Below are positions 19,514 through 29,978 of a stretch of 64,000 nt of DNA, one piece after another (positions within the stretch are counted from its first letter, which is position 1; every line of letters begins with the position of its first letter). The position numbers and the translations under genes were made by a program. Source of the DNA: Sphingomonadales bacterium 32-65-25 (GTDB lineage Bacteria > Pseudomonadota > Alphaproteobacteria > Sphingomonadales > Sphingomonadaceae); the NCBI GenBank assembly GCA_002280855.1, contig NCEU01000003.1, positions 186,001 to 250,000 on the forward strand. Reading direction: 5' to 3'. The notes below the pieces were generated by a model. That model worked only from the letters and a program-made list of their open reading frames with translations. It ran no database searches and had not been told where the DNA came from.

Positions 19514-21391
19514 TCAGCGGCGGCGCGGACTGCCGCCACCGCGACCGGCATTGCGGCCACCGCCGCCTTCCTCGAACAGTGCGGCGAGACTGTCGATGAT
19601 GGTGCCGCCCAGTTGTTCGGCATCCATGATGGTGACGGCGCGGCGATAATAACGCGTCACGTCGTGGCCGATGCCGATGGCGATCAGTTCGACCGGGCTC
19701 TTGGTCTCAATGTGGCGGATCACGGCGCGCAGGTGGCGCTCCAGATAATTGCCGCTGTTCACCGACAGGGTGGAATCATCGACCGGCGCGCCATCGGAAA
19801 TCACCATCAGGATGCGGCGGTCTTCGTTGCGGGCCACCAACCGGTCGTGCGCCCACAACAGCGCCTCGCCGTCGATATTCTCTTTCAGCAGGCCTTCGCG
19901 CATCATCAGGCCCAGATTCTTGCGCGCCCGTCGCCACGGCGCATCGGCCTGCTTGTAGACGATGTGGCGCAGGTCATTCAGCCGGCCCGGCTTGGCCGGA
20001 CGTCCCGCCTGCAGCCACGCTTCGCGGCTCTGCCCGCCCTTCCAGGCCCGGGTGGTGAAGCCCAATATCTCGGTCTTCACCGCACAACGTTCCAGCGTGC
20101 GCGCCAGAATATCGGCGCAGATGGCGGCGATGGAGATCGGCCGGCCGCGCATGGAGCCACTATTGTCGATCAGCAGCGTCACCACCGTATCGCGGAACTG
20201 GGTGTCGCGCTCGATCTTGTAGCTGAGGGCATGGGCCGGATTGGTGACGATGCGCACCAACCGGGCGGCATCCAATATGCCTTCTTCCTGATCGAAATCC
20301 CAGCTGCGGTTCTGCTGGGCCATCAATCGCCGTTGCAACCTGTTGGCCAGCTTGGTCACGGCCGATTGCAGCGGGATCAATTGCTGGTCAAGATAGTTGC
20401 GCAGCCGGGTCAGTTCCTCGTCGTCGCACAGCTCGGCGGCACCAACCACTTCATCATGCTTCGTCGTATAGGCCTTGTATTCGAAATCCGGCGGCAGATC
20501 GGACAGCGGCATATTGGGCCGCCACGGCATCATGCCTTCCTGGCCCTCATCGCCCATCTCCGCGTCCGACACTTCGTCGGTGTCCATCTCCACTTCGCGC
20601 TGCTCGGCGCCCTCGGGCGCGTCGGAGGATTCCTCTGAACGGGTTTCAGTGGATTGGTCCTGGCCGCCGCCGTCGTCCTGTTCCTGATCTTCGCTGTCTT
20701 CGCCGGGCTGTTCTTCGTCCTGGCCGTCGGCCCCTTCCTCGGTTTCGTCGCTGGCTTCGTCGGGATCGGCGCCCAGTCCCAGATCTGCGAGCACGTGGCG
20801 GATAAGCTGCGCGAATTCCGCCTGATCCTCGATGCTGCCGGCCAGCGCATCGAGATGCTTGCCGGCCTGCGCCTCGATATGGCCACGCACCATGTCCACG
20901 GCCTGCTGCGCGGCGCGCGGCACGTCGGCACCGGTCAGCCGCTCGCGCACGATCAGGCCCAGGGCGGTGGCCAGCGGCACCTCTTCGGCCGACCGGGCAC
21001 GCACGATCGGATCGGTGCGCACCCGCATTTCGGTCATGCGATCGAGGTTGCGCGCCACCCCGGCCATTTCAGCCGCGCCCAGCGATTCAAAGCGCGCCTG
21101 TTCCACCGCATTCCAGATATCGCGCGCCAGCCCGGAATCCGGCTGGTCCGCGCCATGCAGCTTGGGATCATGGAACCGCCGCTTCAGCGCGAAACTGTCC
21201 GCCCAGCCGCGCACTTCCGCCACCTGCTCAGCCGGCAGCGCCCGTGCCGGCTGCGGCACGCGGGCCTGGTCACCGAAACAGCCCGGCTTGTCGGCCGTGT
21301 ACGCCAGCTCCATCCCCGGCGCATGGCCCAGCGCCCGCATGGTCGCGGCCACCGCCTGGCGGAAATCCTCGATGGGGCTGGTTTCAGCCAT
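19514..21391 (-). CDS. cobT: Cobaltochelatase subunit CobT (VWA-domain protein)
   Basis: 625 residues, the usual CobT length. The N-terminal helical half is followed by a strongly acidic Glu/Asp/Gln linker (residues about 215-290), then a C-terminal von Willebrand A domain with the metal-ion site motif [14 protein letters not shown] near residue 420 and [10 protein letters not shown] near 545. It ends in a basic Gly/Arg tail. With CobS it forms the AAA+/VWA chaperone ring that drives the large subunit CobN in inserting cobalt into hydrogenobyrinic acid diamide during aerobic cobalamin synthesis. It lies three bases after cobS. No cobN or other cobalamin gene is in the window, so the pair may be shared with, or adapted to, another partner. 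Confidence 0.95.
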   Translation of the reverse strand: MAETSPIEDFRQAVAATMRALGHAPGMELAYTADKPGCFGDQARVPQPARALPAEQVAEVRGWADSFALKRRFHDPKLHGADQPDSGLARDIWNAVEQARFESLGAAEMAGVARNLDRMTEMRVRTDPIVRARSAEEVPLATALGLIVRERLTGADVPRAAQQAVDMVRGHIEAQAGKHLDALAGSIEDQAEFAQLIRHVLADLGLGADPDEASDETEEGADGQDEEQPGEDSEDQEQDDGGGQDQSTETRSEESSDAPEGAEQREVEMDTDEVSDAEMGDEGQEGMMPWRPNMPLSDLPPDFEYKAYTTKHDEVVGAAELCDDEELTRLRNYLDQQLIPLQSAVTKLANRLQRRLMAQQNRSWDFDQEEGILDAARLVRIVTNPAHALSYKIERDTQFRDTVVTLLIDNSGSMRGRPISIAAICADILARTLERCAVKTEILGFTTRAWKGGQSREAWLQAGRPAKPGRLNDLRHIVYKQADAPWRRARKNLGLMMREGLLKENIDGEALLWAHDRLVARNEDRRILMVISDGAPVDDSTLSVNSGNYLERHLRAVIRHIETKSPVELIAIGIGHDVTRYYRRAVTIMDAEQLGGTIIDSLAALFEEGGGGRNAGRGGGSPRRR

Positions 21392-21394
21392 TCC

Positions 21395-22390
21395 CTACTT
21401 CTTCGCCTTCACCGCGATGCTTTCCGGCAGATCCTCGCCGAACACGCGCTGATAATATTCGGCCACGATGCTGCGCTCGGCCTCGTCGCACTTGTTCAGG
21501 AACGACAGGCGGAAGGCAAAGCCGACATTGTTGAAGATCACCGCGTTCTGCGCCCAGGTGATCACCGTGCGCGGGCTCATCACCGTGGAAATGTCACCGC
21601 CCATGAAGCCGGCGCGGGTCATGTCGGCCACGCGCACCATGTTGGAAACCGTCTTGCGGCCGGCTTCGGTGTCGAATTCCTTCACCTTGGCGGTCACGAT
21701 GGCACTTTCGGTGTGGTGCGGCAGGTAATTCAGCGTGGTAACGATGCTCCAGCGGTCCATCTGGCCCTGGTTGATCTGCTGGGTGCCATGATAGAGCCCG
21801 GTGGTATCGCCCAGGCCCACGGTGTTGGCGGTGGCAAACAGGCGGAACCACGGATTGGGCCGGATCACCCGGTTCTGGTCCAGCAGGGTCAGCTTGCCTT
21901 CCACTTCCAGCACGCGCTGGATCACGAACATCACGTCCGGCCGGCCGGCGTCATATTCGTCGAACACCAATGCTGTCGGGGTTTGCAGCGCCCACGGCAG
22001 CAGGCCTTCGCGGAATTCGGTCACCTGCGCGCCGTTCCTCAGCACGATGGCATCCTTACCGATCAGATCGATGCGGCTGATGTGGCTATCCAGGTTGATG
22101 CGCACGCACGGCCAGTTGAGGCGGGCGGCCACCTGCTCGATATGGGTGGATTTGCCGGTGCCGTGATAGCCCTGCACCATCACGCGGCGATTGAAGGCAA
22201 AGCCGGCAAGGATGGCCAACGTGGTGTCTGGGTCGAACACATAGGCCGGATCCAGATCCGGCACGCGATCATCCTTCACCGAAAAGGCCGGCACAGCCAT
22301 ATCGATATCGACGCCGAACACCTCACGGGCGTCCACCGTGGTGTCCGGGGCATTCATCGCCACCGGCGGGGTTTCGTGCATATCGCTCAC
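21395..22390 (-). CDS. cobS: Cobaltochelatase ATPase subunit CobS
   Basis: 331 residues from a GTG at 22390, in a GTGA overlap with the stop of the J-domain gene (an ATG three codons later is the alternative start). An AAA+ ATPase: Walker [10 protein letters not shown] at about 74-82, Walker [12 protein letters not shown], sensor motif FATANTVG. It forms hexameric rings with CobT and powers CobN. The very high match to the family pattern ([18 protein letters not shown]) makes the call secure. Co-transcribed with the J-domain gene upstream and cobT downstream. Confidence 0.96.
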   Translation of the reverse strand: MSDMHETPPVAMNAPDTTVDAREVFGVDIDMAVPAFSVKDDRVPDLDPAYVFDPDTTLAILAGFAFNRRVMVQGYHGTGKSTHIEQVAARLNWPCVRINLDSHISRIDLIGKDAIVLRNGAQVTEFREGLLPWALQTPTALVFDEYDAGRPDVMFVIQRVLEVEGKLTLLDQNRVIRPNPWFRLFATANTVGLGDTTGLYHGTQQINQGQMDRWSIVTTLNYLPHHTESAIVTAKVKEFDTEAGRKTVSNMVRVADMTRAGFMGGDISTVMSPRTVITWAQNAVIFNNVGFAFRLSFLNKCDEAERSIVAEYYQRVFGEDLPESIAVKAKK

Positions 22391-22968
22391 GTGTTGTTCG
22401 ACTCCGTCTTGTATCCGGCTGCTGCCTTCAGGTGCGTAAAGGCGTTGACCACCGCCTGCAACTTCCCTTCGTGGCTTCTGTCCCCCCCATTGCTGTCAGG
22501 GTGGTAGCGGCGCACGAGCCCGCGATAGGCCCGGCGGATGTCGACTGGCGTGGCATTGCGGTCAAGCCCCAGCGTGCCCAGCGCCTGGGCATCGCCCTTG
22601 TCGGCCCAGCGTCCGGGTGGTGAGCGTGACGGCCGAAGCGGTTCATCGAACAGCCCGTGCGGATCGCCAAAGGTGAAGGCCATGCGGCCGCCGCGCACCA
22701 CATCCTTCTCCCACCCGGCCAGTGGCGATTGGGCAGCATGGATTTCATCAGGCGAGAGGCCATCGAAATAATTATAGCCGGCGTTGAACGCGCGGACATG
22801 ATCAAGGCACAGATATTGCCAACCGCCGACATCGCCCGGGACTCGATTGGACCGAGGCGCCCGGAATTCGCCACTGCCGGCACAGCCCGGCCAGCCACAG
22901 GCCTGCGGCTCGGGGGTTTCCACCCGCCCGTGCCACCGACTGTGGCGTGGTTGGCTCTGGCTTGAAAT
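22387..22968 (-). CDS. J-domain (DnaJ-like) protein of the cobS operon
   Basis: The conserved part has an N-terminal segment with CGWPGC...GEFRAP and [19 protein letters not shown], a linker, and a C-terminal J domain: [19 protein letters not shown], then [13 protein letters not shown], where HPD is the Hsp70-stimulating motif. There is no ATG, GTG or TTG near the start of this conserved part. An ATT at 22968 sits eight bases after AGAAGGA and would give 193 residues, so a rare ATT start is proposed. The open frame itself continues back to 23199, but that would run across the bolA start on the other strand. Such J proteins commonly precede cobST in sphingomonads, perhaps as a recruiter of DnaK for the chelatase (inference). 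Confidence 0.82.
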   Translation of the reverse strand: MSSQSQPRHSRWHGRVETPEPQACGWPGCAGSGEFRAPRSNRVPGDVGGWQYLCLDHVRAFNAGYNYFDGLSPDEIHAAQSPLAGWEKDVVRGGRMAFTFGDPHGLFDEPLRPSRSPPGRWADKGDAQALGTLGLDRNATPVDIRRAYRGLVRRYHPDSNGGDRSHEGKLQAVVNAFTHLKAAAGYKTESNNT

Positions 22969-23020
22969 ATCTGTCGTCCTTCTGTCTGCCCGGTCTATAA
23001 CGGCCTCGACAGGAGACGAT

Positions 23021-23299
23021 ATGGGCAAGGTTGCCGCAGAAATCCAATCCCGGCTGGTGGCCGCACTGGCACCGACCGCCCTTGAGGTGATTGATGACAG
23101 CGCGTCGCACCATGGCCATGCCGGCCATCGCGGCGACGATGCCGAATCGCATTTCACCGTGAAGATCAGCGCCGCCAGCTTTGCCGGGCAAAGCCGCATT
23201 GCCCGGCAGCGCGCCGTCTATGCGGCGCTGGGCGATCTGATGGCCCCCGATCGCATTCACGCGCTACGCATCGTCGCATCGGCCCCCGGCGAAGCTTGA
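23021..23299 (+). CDS. bolA: BolA-family protein
   Basis: 92 residues. The ATG follows AGGAG at good spacing, divergent from the J-domain gene. The BolA fold is recognised by the LxVIDDSASHHGHAGH segment, then ESHFTVKISAASFAGQSRI and RQRAVYAALGDLM. The conserved histidines bind a [2Fe-2S] cluster together with a monothiol glutaredoxin; roles in iron homeostasis or cluster trafficking are known for the family. The gene's TGATG junction with the next gene shows they are translated together. Confidence 0.93.
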   Translation: MGKVAAEIQSRLVAALAPTALEVIDDSASHHGHAGHRGDDAESHFTVKISAASFAGQSRIARQRAVYAALGDLMAPDRIHALRIVASAPGEA

Positions 23300-24372
23300 T
23301 GCGCGCCGCGATTGCCGCCCTTGCCCTGCTGGTCGCTTCTCCGGCGACGGCCGCCACCGAAGCGGCCGGCAGCCTGGACAGCGTGACCATCATCGATCGG
23401 CTGGACGTGAACGACATCGCCGCCGGCAGCGTGCAGCGCTTCTGGTTCCGCGCCGGGATGAGCCCCGTCGGCCAGCCGTGGCTGGTGCCGGTGGTCGTGG
23501 TCAAAGGCGCCCAACCCGGCCCGCGTTTGCTGCTCACGGCCGGCATTCACGGTGATGAACTGAACGGCATCGCCGTGCTGCAGCGGCTGGCGAACGGTAT
23601 CGATCCGGCGCAACTGGCAGGCACAGTCACTATGGTACCCGGCCTCAATCCGCCCGGCCTGCTGCAATCGACCCGGCAATGGACGCCGGATTGGTCCCGC
23701 AGCGCCCCCAACCTCAACCGCGAACTGCCCGGCAAGGAGGGCGGCTCTGCCATCGCCGATTTCGCCGGCCGGCTGTGGAGCCGCCTGATCCGCCCCAATG
23801 CCGACAGCGCGGTCGATCTGCACACCCAATCGCGCGGCACCGCCTATATGATGTATGCCTTTGCCTCCACGCCGCGCACCCGCCGCATGGCCGAACTGGT
23901 GGCGCCCGACATCATCAAGATGGACAAGGGCGACAAGGGCACGGTGGAAAACACGCTGACCGATGATGGCGTACCGGCAATCACGCTGGAACTGGGCCGG
24001 CCCGAGATGTTCGACGACACCATGATCGCCCGCGCCGAAGCCGGCCTGACCAATCTGATGCGCGAAATGAAGATGCTGCCCGGCAAGGTGACGCCGCCGC
24101 CGGCCGGGCTGACTGTGGCCAATGATATCGTTGCCGTCCGCGCCCGCCTGCCCGGCTGGGCCCGCCTGCTGCTGCCGATCGGCAGCGCGGTGAAGAAGGA
24201 TCAACCGATCGCCGAAGTGCGCGATGCCTTTGGCCGCAGCCTGGAAACGGTGGTGGCGCCGGCCGACGGCCGCATCAACATGATCACCACCGATCCCCGC
24301 GTCGCTGCCGGCGACACCATTGCCCGGATCGTCTGGTGGTCCCCCGATCCTGCGTGCCAGAACGGTTGCTGA
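23299..24372 (+). CDS. Exported succinylglutamate desuccinylase/aspartoacylase-family zinc hydrolase
   Basis: 357 residues from the ATG overlapping the bolA stop. The signal peptide (MRAAIAALALLVASPATAA) predicts a periplasmic protein. Zinc carboxypeptidase-like fold (M14-related AstE/AspA family): ligands in GIHGDELNG (His84, Glu87) and DLHTQ (His175), with the probable catalytic Glu231 in ITLELGRPE. The C-terminal 75 residues form a small barrel typical of the family (GSAVKKDQPIAEV). The exact substrate cannot be inferred; family members remove acyl groups from amino acids or cut carboxy-terminal residues. It sits in an operon with bolA and shows no obvious link to it. Confidence 0.85.
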   Translation: MRAAIAALALLVASPATAATEAAGSLDSVTIIDRLDVNDIAAGSVQRFWFRAGMSPVGQPWLVPVVVVKGAQPGPRLLLTAGIHGDELNGIAVLQRLANGIDPAQLAGTVTMVPGLNPPGLLQSTRQWTPDWSRSAPNLNRELPGKEGGSAIADFAGRLWSRLIRPNADSAVDLHTQSRGTAYMMYAFASTPRTRRMAELVAPDIIKMDKGDKGTVENTLTDDGVPAITLELGRPEMFDDTMIARAEAGLTNLMREMKMLPGKVTPPPAGLTVANDIVAVRARLPGWARLLLPIGSAVKKDQPIAEVRDAFGRSLETVVAPADGRINMITTDPRVAAGDTIARIVWWSPDPACQNGC

Positions 24373-24411
24373 CTTGAGTTGGAGGCGCGCAGCGGCTATC
24401 CGCAACAGCGC

Positions 24412-24486
24412 GCCGGATTAGCTCAGCGGTAGAGCAGCGGTTTTGTAAACCGAAGGTCGGGGGTTCAATCCCCTCATCCGGCACCA
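24412..24486 (+). tRNA. tRNA-Thr (TGT anticodon), CCA encoded
   Basis: The cloverleaf is complete: acceptor GCCGGAT pairs with ATCCGGC, the D arm is GCTCAGCGGTAGAGC, the anticodon stem is CGGTT/AACCG around the loop carrying TGT, and the T arm is GGGGGTTCAATCCCC. CCA is encoded at 24484-24486. Confidence 0.96.
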
Positions 24487-24791
24487 TTTCCCGGCTTTCG
24501 CCGTCGGCTGTTCACGACAGCCACCAGCGTTGTCGCCAGGATCGGGCCAAGCCAGTCCGCCACTTGCGCCGGTTGGGTCCACAATCTGGCATCGGCCGCA
24601 CCCCACCAGGGCAGATTGGCACGCAAACCATCGCCGAACTGTTCGATCCAGCGATATTCCGCCTGCGCCACCTCACGCCCCAGAAAATAGCCCGATGCCA
24701 GCGCCGCTCCAATCCACCAGTTGCGGGTGGTGAGGCCGATCACGGCCTGGATGGCCACAGCGGCCAGCGCATGTTCAACAAGGTTCATCAT
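24474..24791 (-). CDS. Small membrane protein of unknown function
   Basis: 105 residues from the ATG pair at 24791/24788 ([19 protein letters not shown]). Two hydrophobic stretches, residues about 5-35 and 80-95, flank an amphipathic part with [14 protein letters not shown] and [12 protein letters not shown]. The conserved-looking aromatic core ([20 protein letters not shown]) suggests a real gene rather than a chance frame; similar small proteins occur in other proteobacteria, function unknown. Its last codons run 13 bases into the 3' end of the tRNA-Thr gene on the opposite strand. The basic tail ([12 protein letters not shown]) is encoded by this overlap. Confidence 0.6.
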   Translation of the reverse strand: MMNLVEHALAAVAIQAVIGLTTRNWWIGAALASGYFLGREVAQAEYRWIEQFGDGLRANLPWWGAADARLWTQPAQVADWLGPILATTLVAVVNSRRRKPGNGAG

Positions 24792-24966
24792 CGGCTCACC
24801 GGTTTCCTGTGCTGCGGCCACAGCTTGCCCGATGCCAGGCGCAAGCAAAAGCGGCCCGCCCTACGCAATCGTCCGCTCTTTCCTTTTTGCCAGTGGCCAA
24901 GCAGGGTCAGGCGTGACAGCCTGTGCGCTGCAACATGCAATAATCCACACACGGGGAAGGTGCGCC

Positions 24967-26187
<1,221 letters not shown>

Positions 26188-26201
26188 GGCTGCAAGGCGG
26201 C

Positions 26202-26231
26202 GGGGAAGGGCTTGCACCACAAGCCCTCCCC
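26202..26231 (+). terminator. Hairpin after the acyl-CoA dehydrogenase gene
   Basis: GGGGAAGGGCTTG pairs with CAAGCCCTCCCC (one bulged A) across a five-base loop, 15 bases after the stop codon. It lacks a T-run, so the termination role is likely but not certain. Confidence 0.5.
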
Positions 26232-26285
26232 TGCTACCCGCGCCATCTGCCAACGGGGCGCTCAGGCGCTTCATTTCCCTGGTGT

Positions 26286-26372
26286 GCGGCCATGGCGGAA
26301 TTGGTAGACGCGCAACGTTGAGGTCGTTGTGGCCGAAAGGCCGTGGAAGTTCGAGTCTTCTTGGCCGCACCA
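26286..26372 (+). tRNA. tRNA-Leu (GAG anticodon), CCA encoded
   Basis: Acceptor GCGGCCA pairs with TGGCCGC. The anticodon stem CAACG/CGTTG surrounds TTGAGGT, giving anticodon GAG. The long variable arm (GGCCGAAAGGCC) is the class II signature of leucine tRNA. CCA is encoded at 26370-26372. Confidence 0.96.
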
Positions 26373-26621
26373 GCCAGCAAATCCGGTACAGGCTCCGGAT
26401 CCCACAAGCGCCGTCCGGACGCAGACACAATCCACTTTTGTCTCAGCCGCGGCTGGAAGCGACCTTTTCAAACACGTGACGCGCGCGGAATCGGCATTTG
26501 GCCAGCGCTCTTGCCGCTAGCAGGCAGGACGCGATCACGCCCGAACAAGCCCTGCATTCACGCTACTTGTTCTGCCGCCACACCAGTCACTCGTGTTCGG
26601 TCCGGGCCTGGCGCGGGCATG

Positions 26622-26658
26622 AAAAACCCGTGCCGGCTGTGTGCCGACACGGGCTTTT
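26622..26658 (-). terminator. Bidirectional intrinsic terminator downstream of the TonB receptor
   Basis: CCCGTGTCGGC and GCCGGCACGGG (minus strand) form an 11-bp stem with a short loop, followed by five T. The plus strand has CTTTTC after the same stem. It closes the receptor gene about 60 bases beyond its stop. The rest of 26373-26720 holds no gene. A second dyad at about 26677-26710 (CCACGGC...GCCGTGG) has no T-run. Confidence 0.85.
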
Positions 26659-26720
26659 CATCTGGCTCTGCAACCCACGGCTTGCGGCCCAAAAGCCGCC
26701 CGCCGTGGCTGCAACCGGGC

Positions 26721-29606
26721 TCACATCTTGAAGCGCAGGCCCAGGCGATAGCTGCGGCCCAGCAGGTCATAGACCGGCGAGGTGCCGAACGAGGTGCCGT
26801 TGTTCGGGGTCGGAGGCGGGTCCTTGTCGAACAGGTTTTCCACCACGGCGAACAGGGTCACCGTGCTGCCACCGATCTTCACGTCGACGTTCTGCGACAG
26901 TTCCCAGTACCACACGGCCGGCAGATTGTTCCACTCGGTCGGCAGGCCGTTGCGCTCCGTCGGCCCGATGTTGTTGACAACGCCCGGGCCCAGGTAACGG
27001 CCAGTGATCGTCGTGCGGCTCGAACCCACCGAGTAGGTGGCTGAACCGAAGCCGCGCCACTTGAAGCTGCCCGGCGTGCCGAGCGTCGGCGGGGTGGTGT
27101 CGCCTGGCAGGTTGGTCTGGTCCTTGATGCGCTGCGAGGCCAGCACGCGGAAGGTCAGCGCCCCCGGCAACTTGGCCGAAATGTTGCTGAGCTGGGTGCG
27201 GTAGCTGAGCTCGTAGTCGATGCCTTCGACTTCAACGTTCTGGGCGTTGATGCCGCCTGTCAGCAGCGTGGCGCCAGCGAGGCCGGTGCTGCCGGCGACC
27301 GGGATGATCGACTGGCAGGCCGCCGGGCTGGCCGGGCGGTTGAAGCCGTAGCACAGGTCAAGCAGCAGTTGGCCGCCGACACCAAAGATCGCATCCTTGA
27401 TCTTGATGCTGTACCAGTCGACCGTGGCGGTCAGGCCCGGCGCCCAGCTCGGCTGGTAGGCGCCACCCACCGTCCAGGTGTCGGCGATTTCCGGCGTCAG
27501 CAGCGGATTGCCGCCCGACAGAGTGACGAACGGCACCGTCGGGCTGTTCGGCAGGCTGCGATCCTGGAACTGGTTCACGAAGGTGCTCTGCGGCGCGAAC
27601 AGGTCGTTCAGGTTCGGCGCGCGGATGTCACGCGAACGGGTGGCACGCAGGCGCAGATCGCCAAAGCGATAGGCAGCGCCCACCTTCCACGTCGTCACCG
27701 CACCGCTGGTCGAATAATCGGTGCGACGAACCGCGCCGTTCAGTTCCAGATCGCCGACCGCTGAATCCTTCAGCAGCGGAACCAGCACTTCGGCGAAACC
27801 TTCCTTCACGTTGTAACCGGCGCCGCCGGGCTGGAAGTTGCCGACGAACCAGATGCGGGACTGCGATTGGGCGTCCGAGGTGGCGACGAACGATTCTTCA
27901 CGATATTCGAAGCCCGCCGCGATCGAGACCGGGCCAGCCCAAGTGGAGAAGGGGCTGTACTGGGCGTCGATGGAGTAGACGTCCAGGGCGATGTCGAGAT
28001 CCTGCCGCGTGCGGAAGCCGTCGGCGGCGCCGGTGACCCAGGCGATCGACTGGGCCCCCAGCGAGCCTTCGCCAAACACGTTCATCGGGATACAGCCGTT
28101 GGTCAGGTTGGTGAGGGTGGAACGGCAGACCGGGGCACCCACGGCCACGCCAGCGACGCCGCCCACGGCCGGGTTGCCGGTCACGTCCACCGCCTGGTTG
28201 AAGCGGCTGACGACGATGTTGTTGTCACGCGTGTACGAGACGTCGCTGCGGCCACGCTGGTAATAGGCGCGCCACTTGCCGCTGTCGGCGAACTTGCCTT
28301 CCAGCGCGAACAGCAGGCGGCTCTGGGTGCGGTTGTAGCCGGCATCGCCAGGATTCTGGCCGGGCCCATTGACCATGTCGTAGAACAGGCGGTTCATGCG
28401 GAACGAGGTAACGCCGACCGTGTCCATGGCCTGCCGCACGGTCACTGGGATGAACGGGTTGTCGCGCTGGATCAGCAGCGCCCCGTTCCCGCCGGTGCCG
28501 TTTCGGTTGTAGTAGGCGGACCAGTTGTTGGTGCTGTTCCCACCGTAGTTCGCCTCGAAGATGGCGGTGATGTTGTCGGTCACGTCATAGCTGAGGCGGC
28601 CGTAGACGCTGTAATATTCGAGGTCAGGGAGCAGCGCGGCGCGGATGCTGGCCGGCTCCACCGAACCGCCGGACTGGAACGAGCCCTGCGTGATGTTGCC
28701 GAACTGGAACTGGCCAACGGCACCGCCCGGTAGGAAATTGATGCCGGCCAGCGGGCCGCCGGCGATCACGCCGCCCGGCGTGCTGACGAGGCCAACGTCG
28801 GTGCGCACGATCTGGCCGGTCTGACCATTGGTGGCCGTCCAGTTCGGGTTGTTGAGGGTGCGCAGGCCGGGCTGGAACCAGCCACGGTCGCTGTCCGACA
28901 TCCGGATGCTGTCGCTCTTGGCATAGTTGCCGCTCAGCAGCAGGCGGCCGCGGCCGCCAGCGAACTTGGTACCATAGGCGAGATCGCCACTGATGGTGCG
29001 GCCGTCGTTGCGGTCGGTCTGGCCGTAGTTGATCTGGCCCTTGAGACCCTGGAAATCAGTGTCGAGGATGAAGTTCACCACGCCGGCGACGGCGTCGGAA
29101 CCATAAGCGGCCGAGGCGCCGCCGGTGACCACGTCGACGCGCTTCACCAGGTTCTGCGGCAGCATGTTGACGTCAACCGCCGGCAGCAAGCCGGAACCGA
29201 CGACGCGGCGGCCATCGAGCAGCACCAGCGTGCGGTTGATGCCCAGGCCGCGGGCGTTGATCTGGTTGGCGCCCCCGTTGGCGTTGACGAACTGGGTGGT
29301 GGCGCGCGGCGACTGGCCCTGGCCGATCGCCGGCAACTGGTTCACATAGTCGGCGATGTTGATCGGGTTGCGCTGGACGATGTCTTCCATGGTCACGACG
29401 GTGGTGGGCACCGGCGCGCTGGAGCCGTCACGCACGATGCGCGAACCGGTCACGACCATTTCGCCAGCGGCCTTTTCTTCGGCTGCATCGGCGGCAACAA
29501 TCGGCGCGCTGGCCTGCTGTGCCGCTGTTGGCATGGCCGTCAACCCGGCTGCCAGTGCCACCAACGAACTATAACCCAGGCCCGAATGACCCCGCGGATA
29601 AAACAT
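26721..29606 (-). CDS. TonB-dependent outer-membrane receptor
   Basis: 961 residues. ATG at 29606 after CAGGGG. Signal-type N terminus (LVALAAGLTAMPTAAQQA), a TonB-box-like EMVVTGSRI at about 50, then the plug domain (residues about 60-180: VPTTVVTMEDIVQRNP, INARGLGINRTLVLLDGRR, VDVVTGGASAAYGSDAVAG) and a 22-strand barrel ending in the aromatic strand YRLGLRFKM. The pattern fits the large carbohydrate/unknown-ligand receptor group of sphingomonads rather than a siderophore receptor. No adjacent transport or catabolic gene reveals the ligand. It has its own terminator. Confidence 0.93.
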   Translation of the reverse strand: MFYPRGHSGLGYSSLVALAAGLTAMPTAAQQASAPIVAADAAEEKAAGEMVVTGSRIVRDGSSAPVPTTVVTMEDIVQRNPINIADYVNQLPAIGQGQSPRATTQFVNANGGANQINARGLGINRTLVLLDGRRVVGSGLLPAVDVNMLPQNLVKRVDVVTGGASAAYGSDAVAGVVNFILDTDFQGLKGQINYGQTDRNDGRTISGDLAYGTKFAGGRGRLLLSGNYAKSDSIRMSDSDRGWFQPGLRTLNNPNWTATNGQTGQIVRTDVGLVSTPGGVIAGGPLAGINFLPGGAVGQFQFGNITQGSFQSGGSVEPASIRAALLPDLEYYSVYGRLSYDVTDNITAIFEANYGGNSTNNWSAYYNRNGTGGNGALLIQRDNPFIPVTVRQAMDTVGVTSFRMNRLFYDMVNGPGQNPGDAGYNRTQSRLLFALEGKFADSGKWRAYYQRGRSDVSYTRDNNIVVSRFNQAVDVTGNPAVGGVAGVAVGAPVCRSTLTNLTNGCIPMNVFGEGSLGAQSIAWVTGAADGFRTRQDLDIALDVYSIDAQYSPFSTWAGPVSIAAGFEYREESFVATSDAQSQSRIWFVGNFQPGGAGYNVKEGFAEVLVPLLKDSAVGDLELNGAVRRTDYSTSGAVTTWKVGAAYRFGDLRLRATRSRDIRAPNLNDLFAPQSTFVNQFQDRSLPNSPTVPFVTLSGGNPLLTPEIADTWTVGGAYQPSWAPGLTATVDWYSIKIKDAIFGVGGQLLLDLCYGFNRPASPAACQSIIPVAGSTGLAGATLLTGGINAQNVEVEGIDYELSYRTQLSNISAKLPGALTFRVLASQRIKDQTNLPGDTTPPTLGTPGSFKWRGFGSATYSVGSSRTTITGRYLGPGVVNNIGPTERNGLPTEWNNLPAVWYWELSQNVDVKIGGSTVTLFAVVENLFDKDPPPTPNNGTSFGTSPVYDLLGRSYRLGLRFKM

Positions 29607-29978
29607 GGTGCTGACCCCTGTTTGCCGGCAACAGGCCGGAGCTGCCCGCGCCCTGACCCGGAGCGGAGTCTGCCCAAAGCGCCGGTCTCACAACTGTAAC
29701 AATTAGACAAACTGCCAGTGTGGTCGGTTGCCGCAGCCTCCATGGCTGGCGGTGACCGCTTCGCGCTGCCGCCGGAATGAGACGGGTTAACCAAACGGCA
29801 ATAACTGCCAGCGCGCCGCGCGGCAGCCGATGACCCGTGACAACTGGCTGCTCACGCCGCCGTAACAATGGCGCTGGTGTTCGTCACCGATGGCGCGACC
29901 ACCGGCATCGACGTGCTGGCCGGCGAACAGGCTTGGCCCGTCAGTTGAGGCTGCCGCCCTTTCAGACAATGCAGATTA
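29607..29978. other. 372-base gap without a supported gene
   Basis: It lies between the start of the TonB receptor and the end of glcF, so it must hold the receptor promoter. On the minus strand TTGTCTAATTGTTACAG is the only AT-rich patch. No convincing -35/-10 pair, tRNA or small gene was found; short open frames here have no ribosome binding sites. Confidence 0.5.

Noticed and set aside
26677..26710. Second hairpin close to the end of the first TonB receptor gene
   Set aside because: Strong stem but no T-run; the terminator at 26622-26658 explains the end of the transcript.
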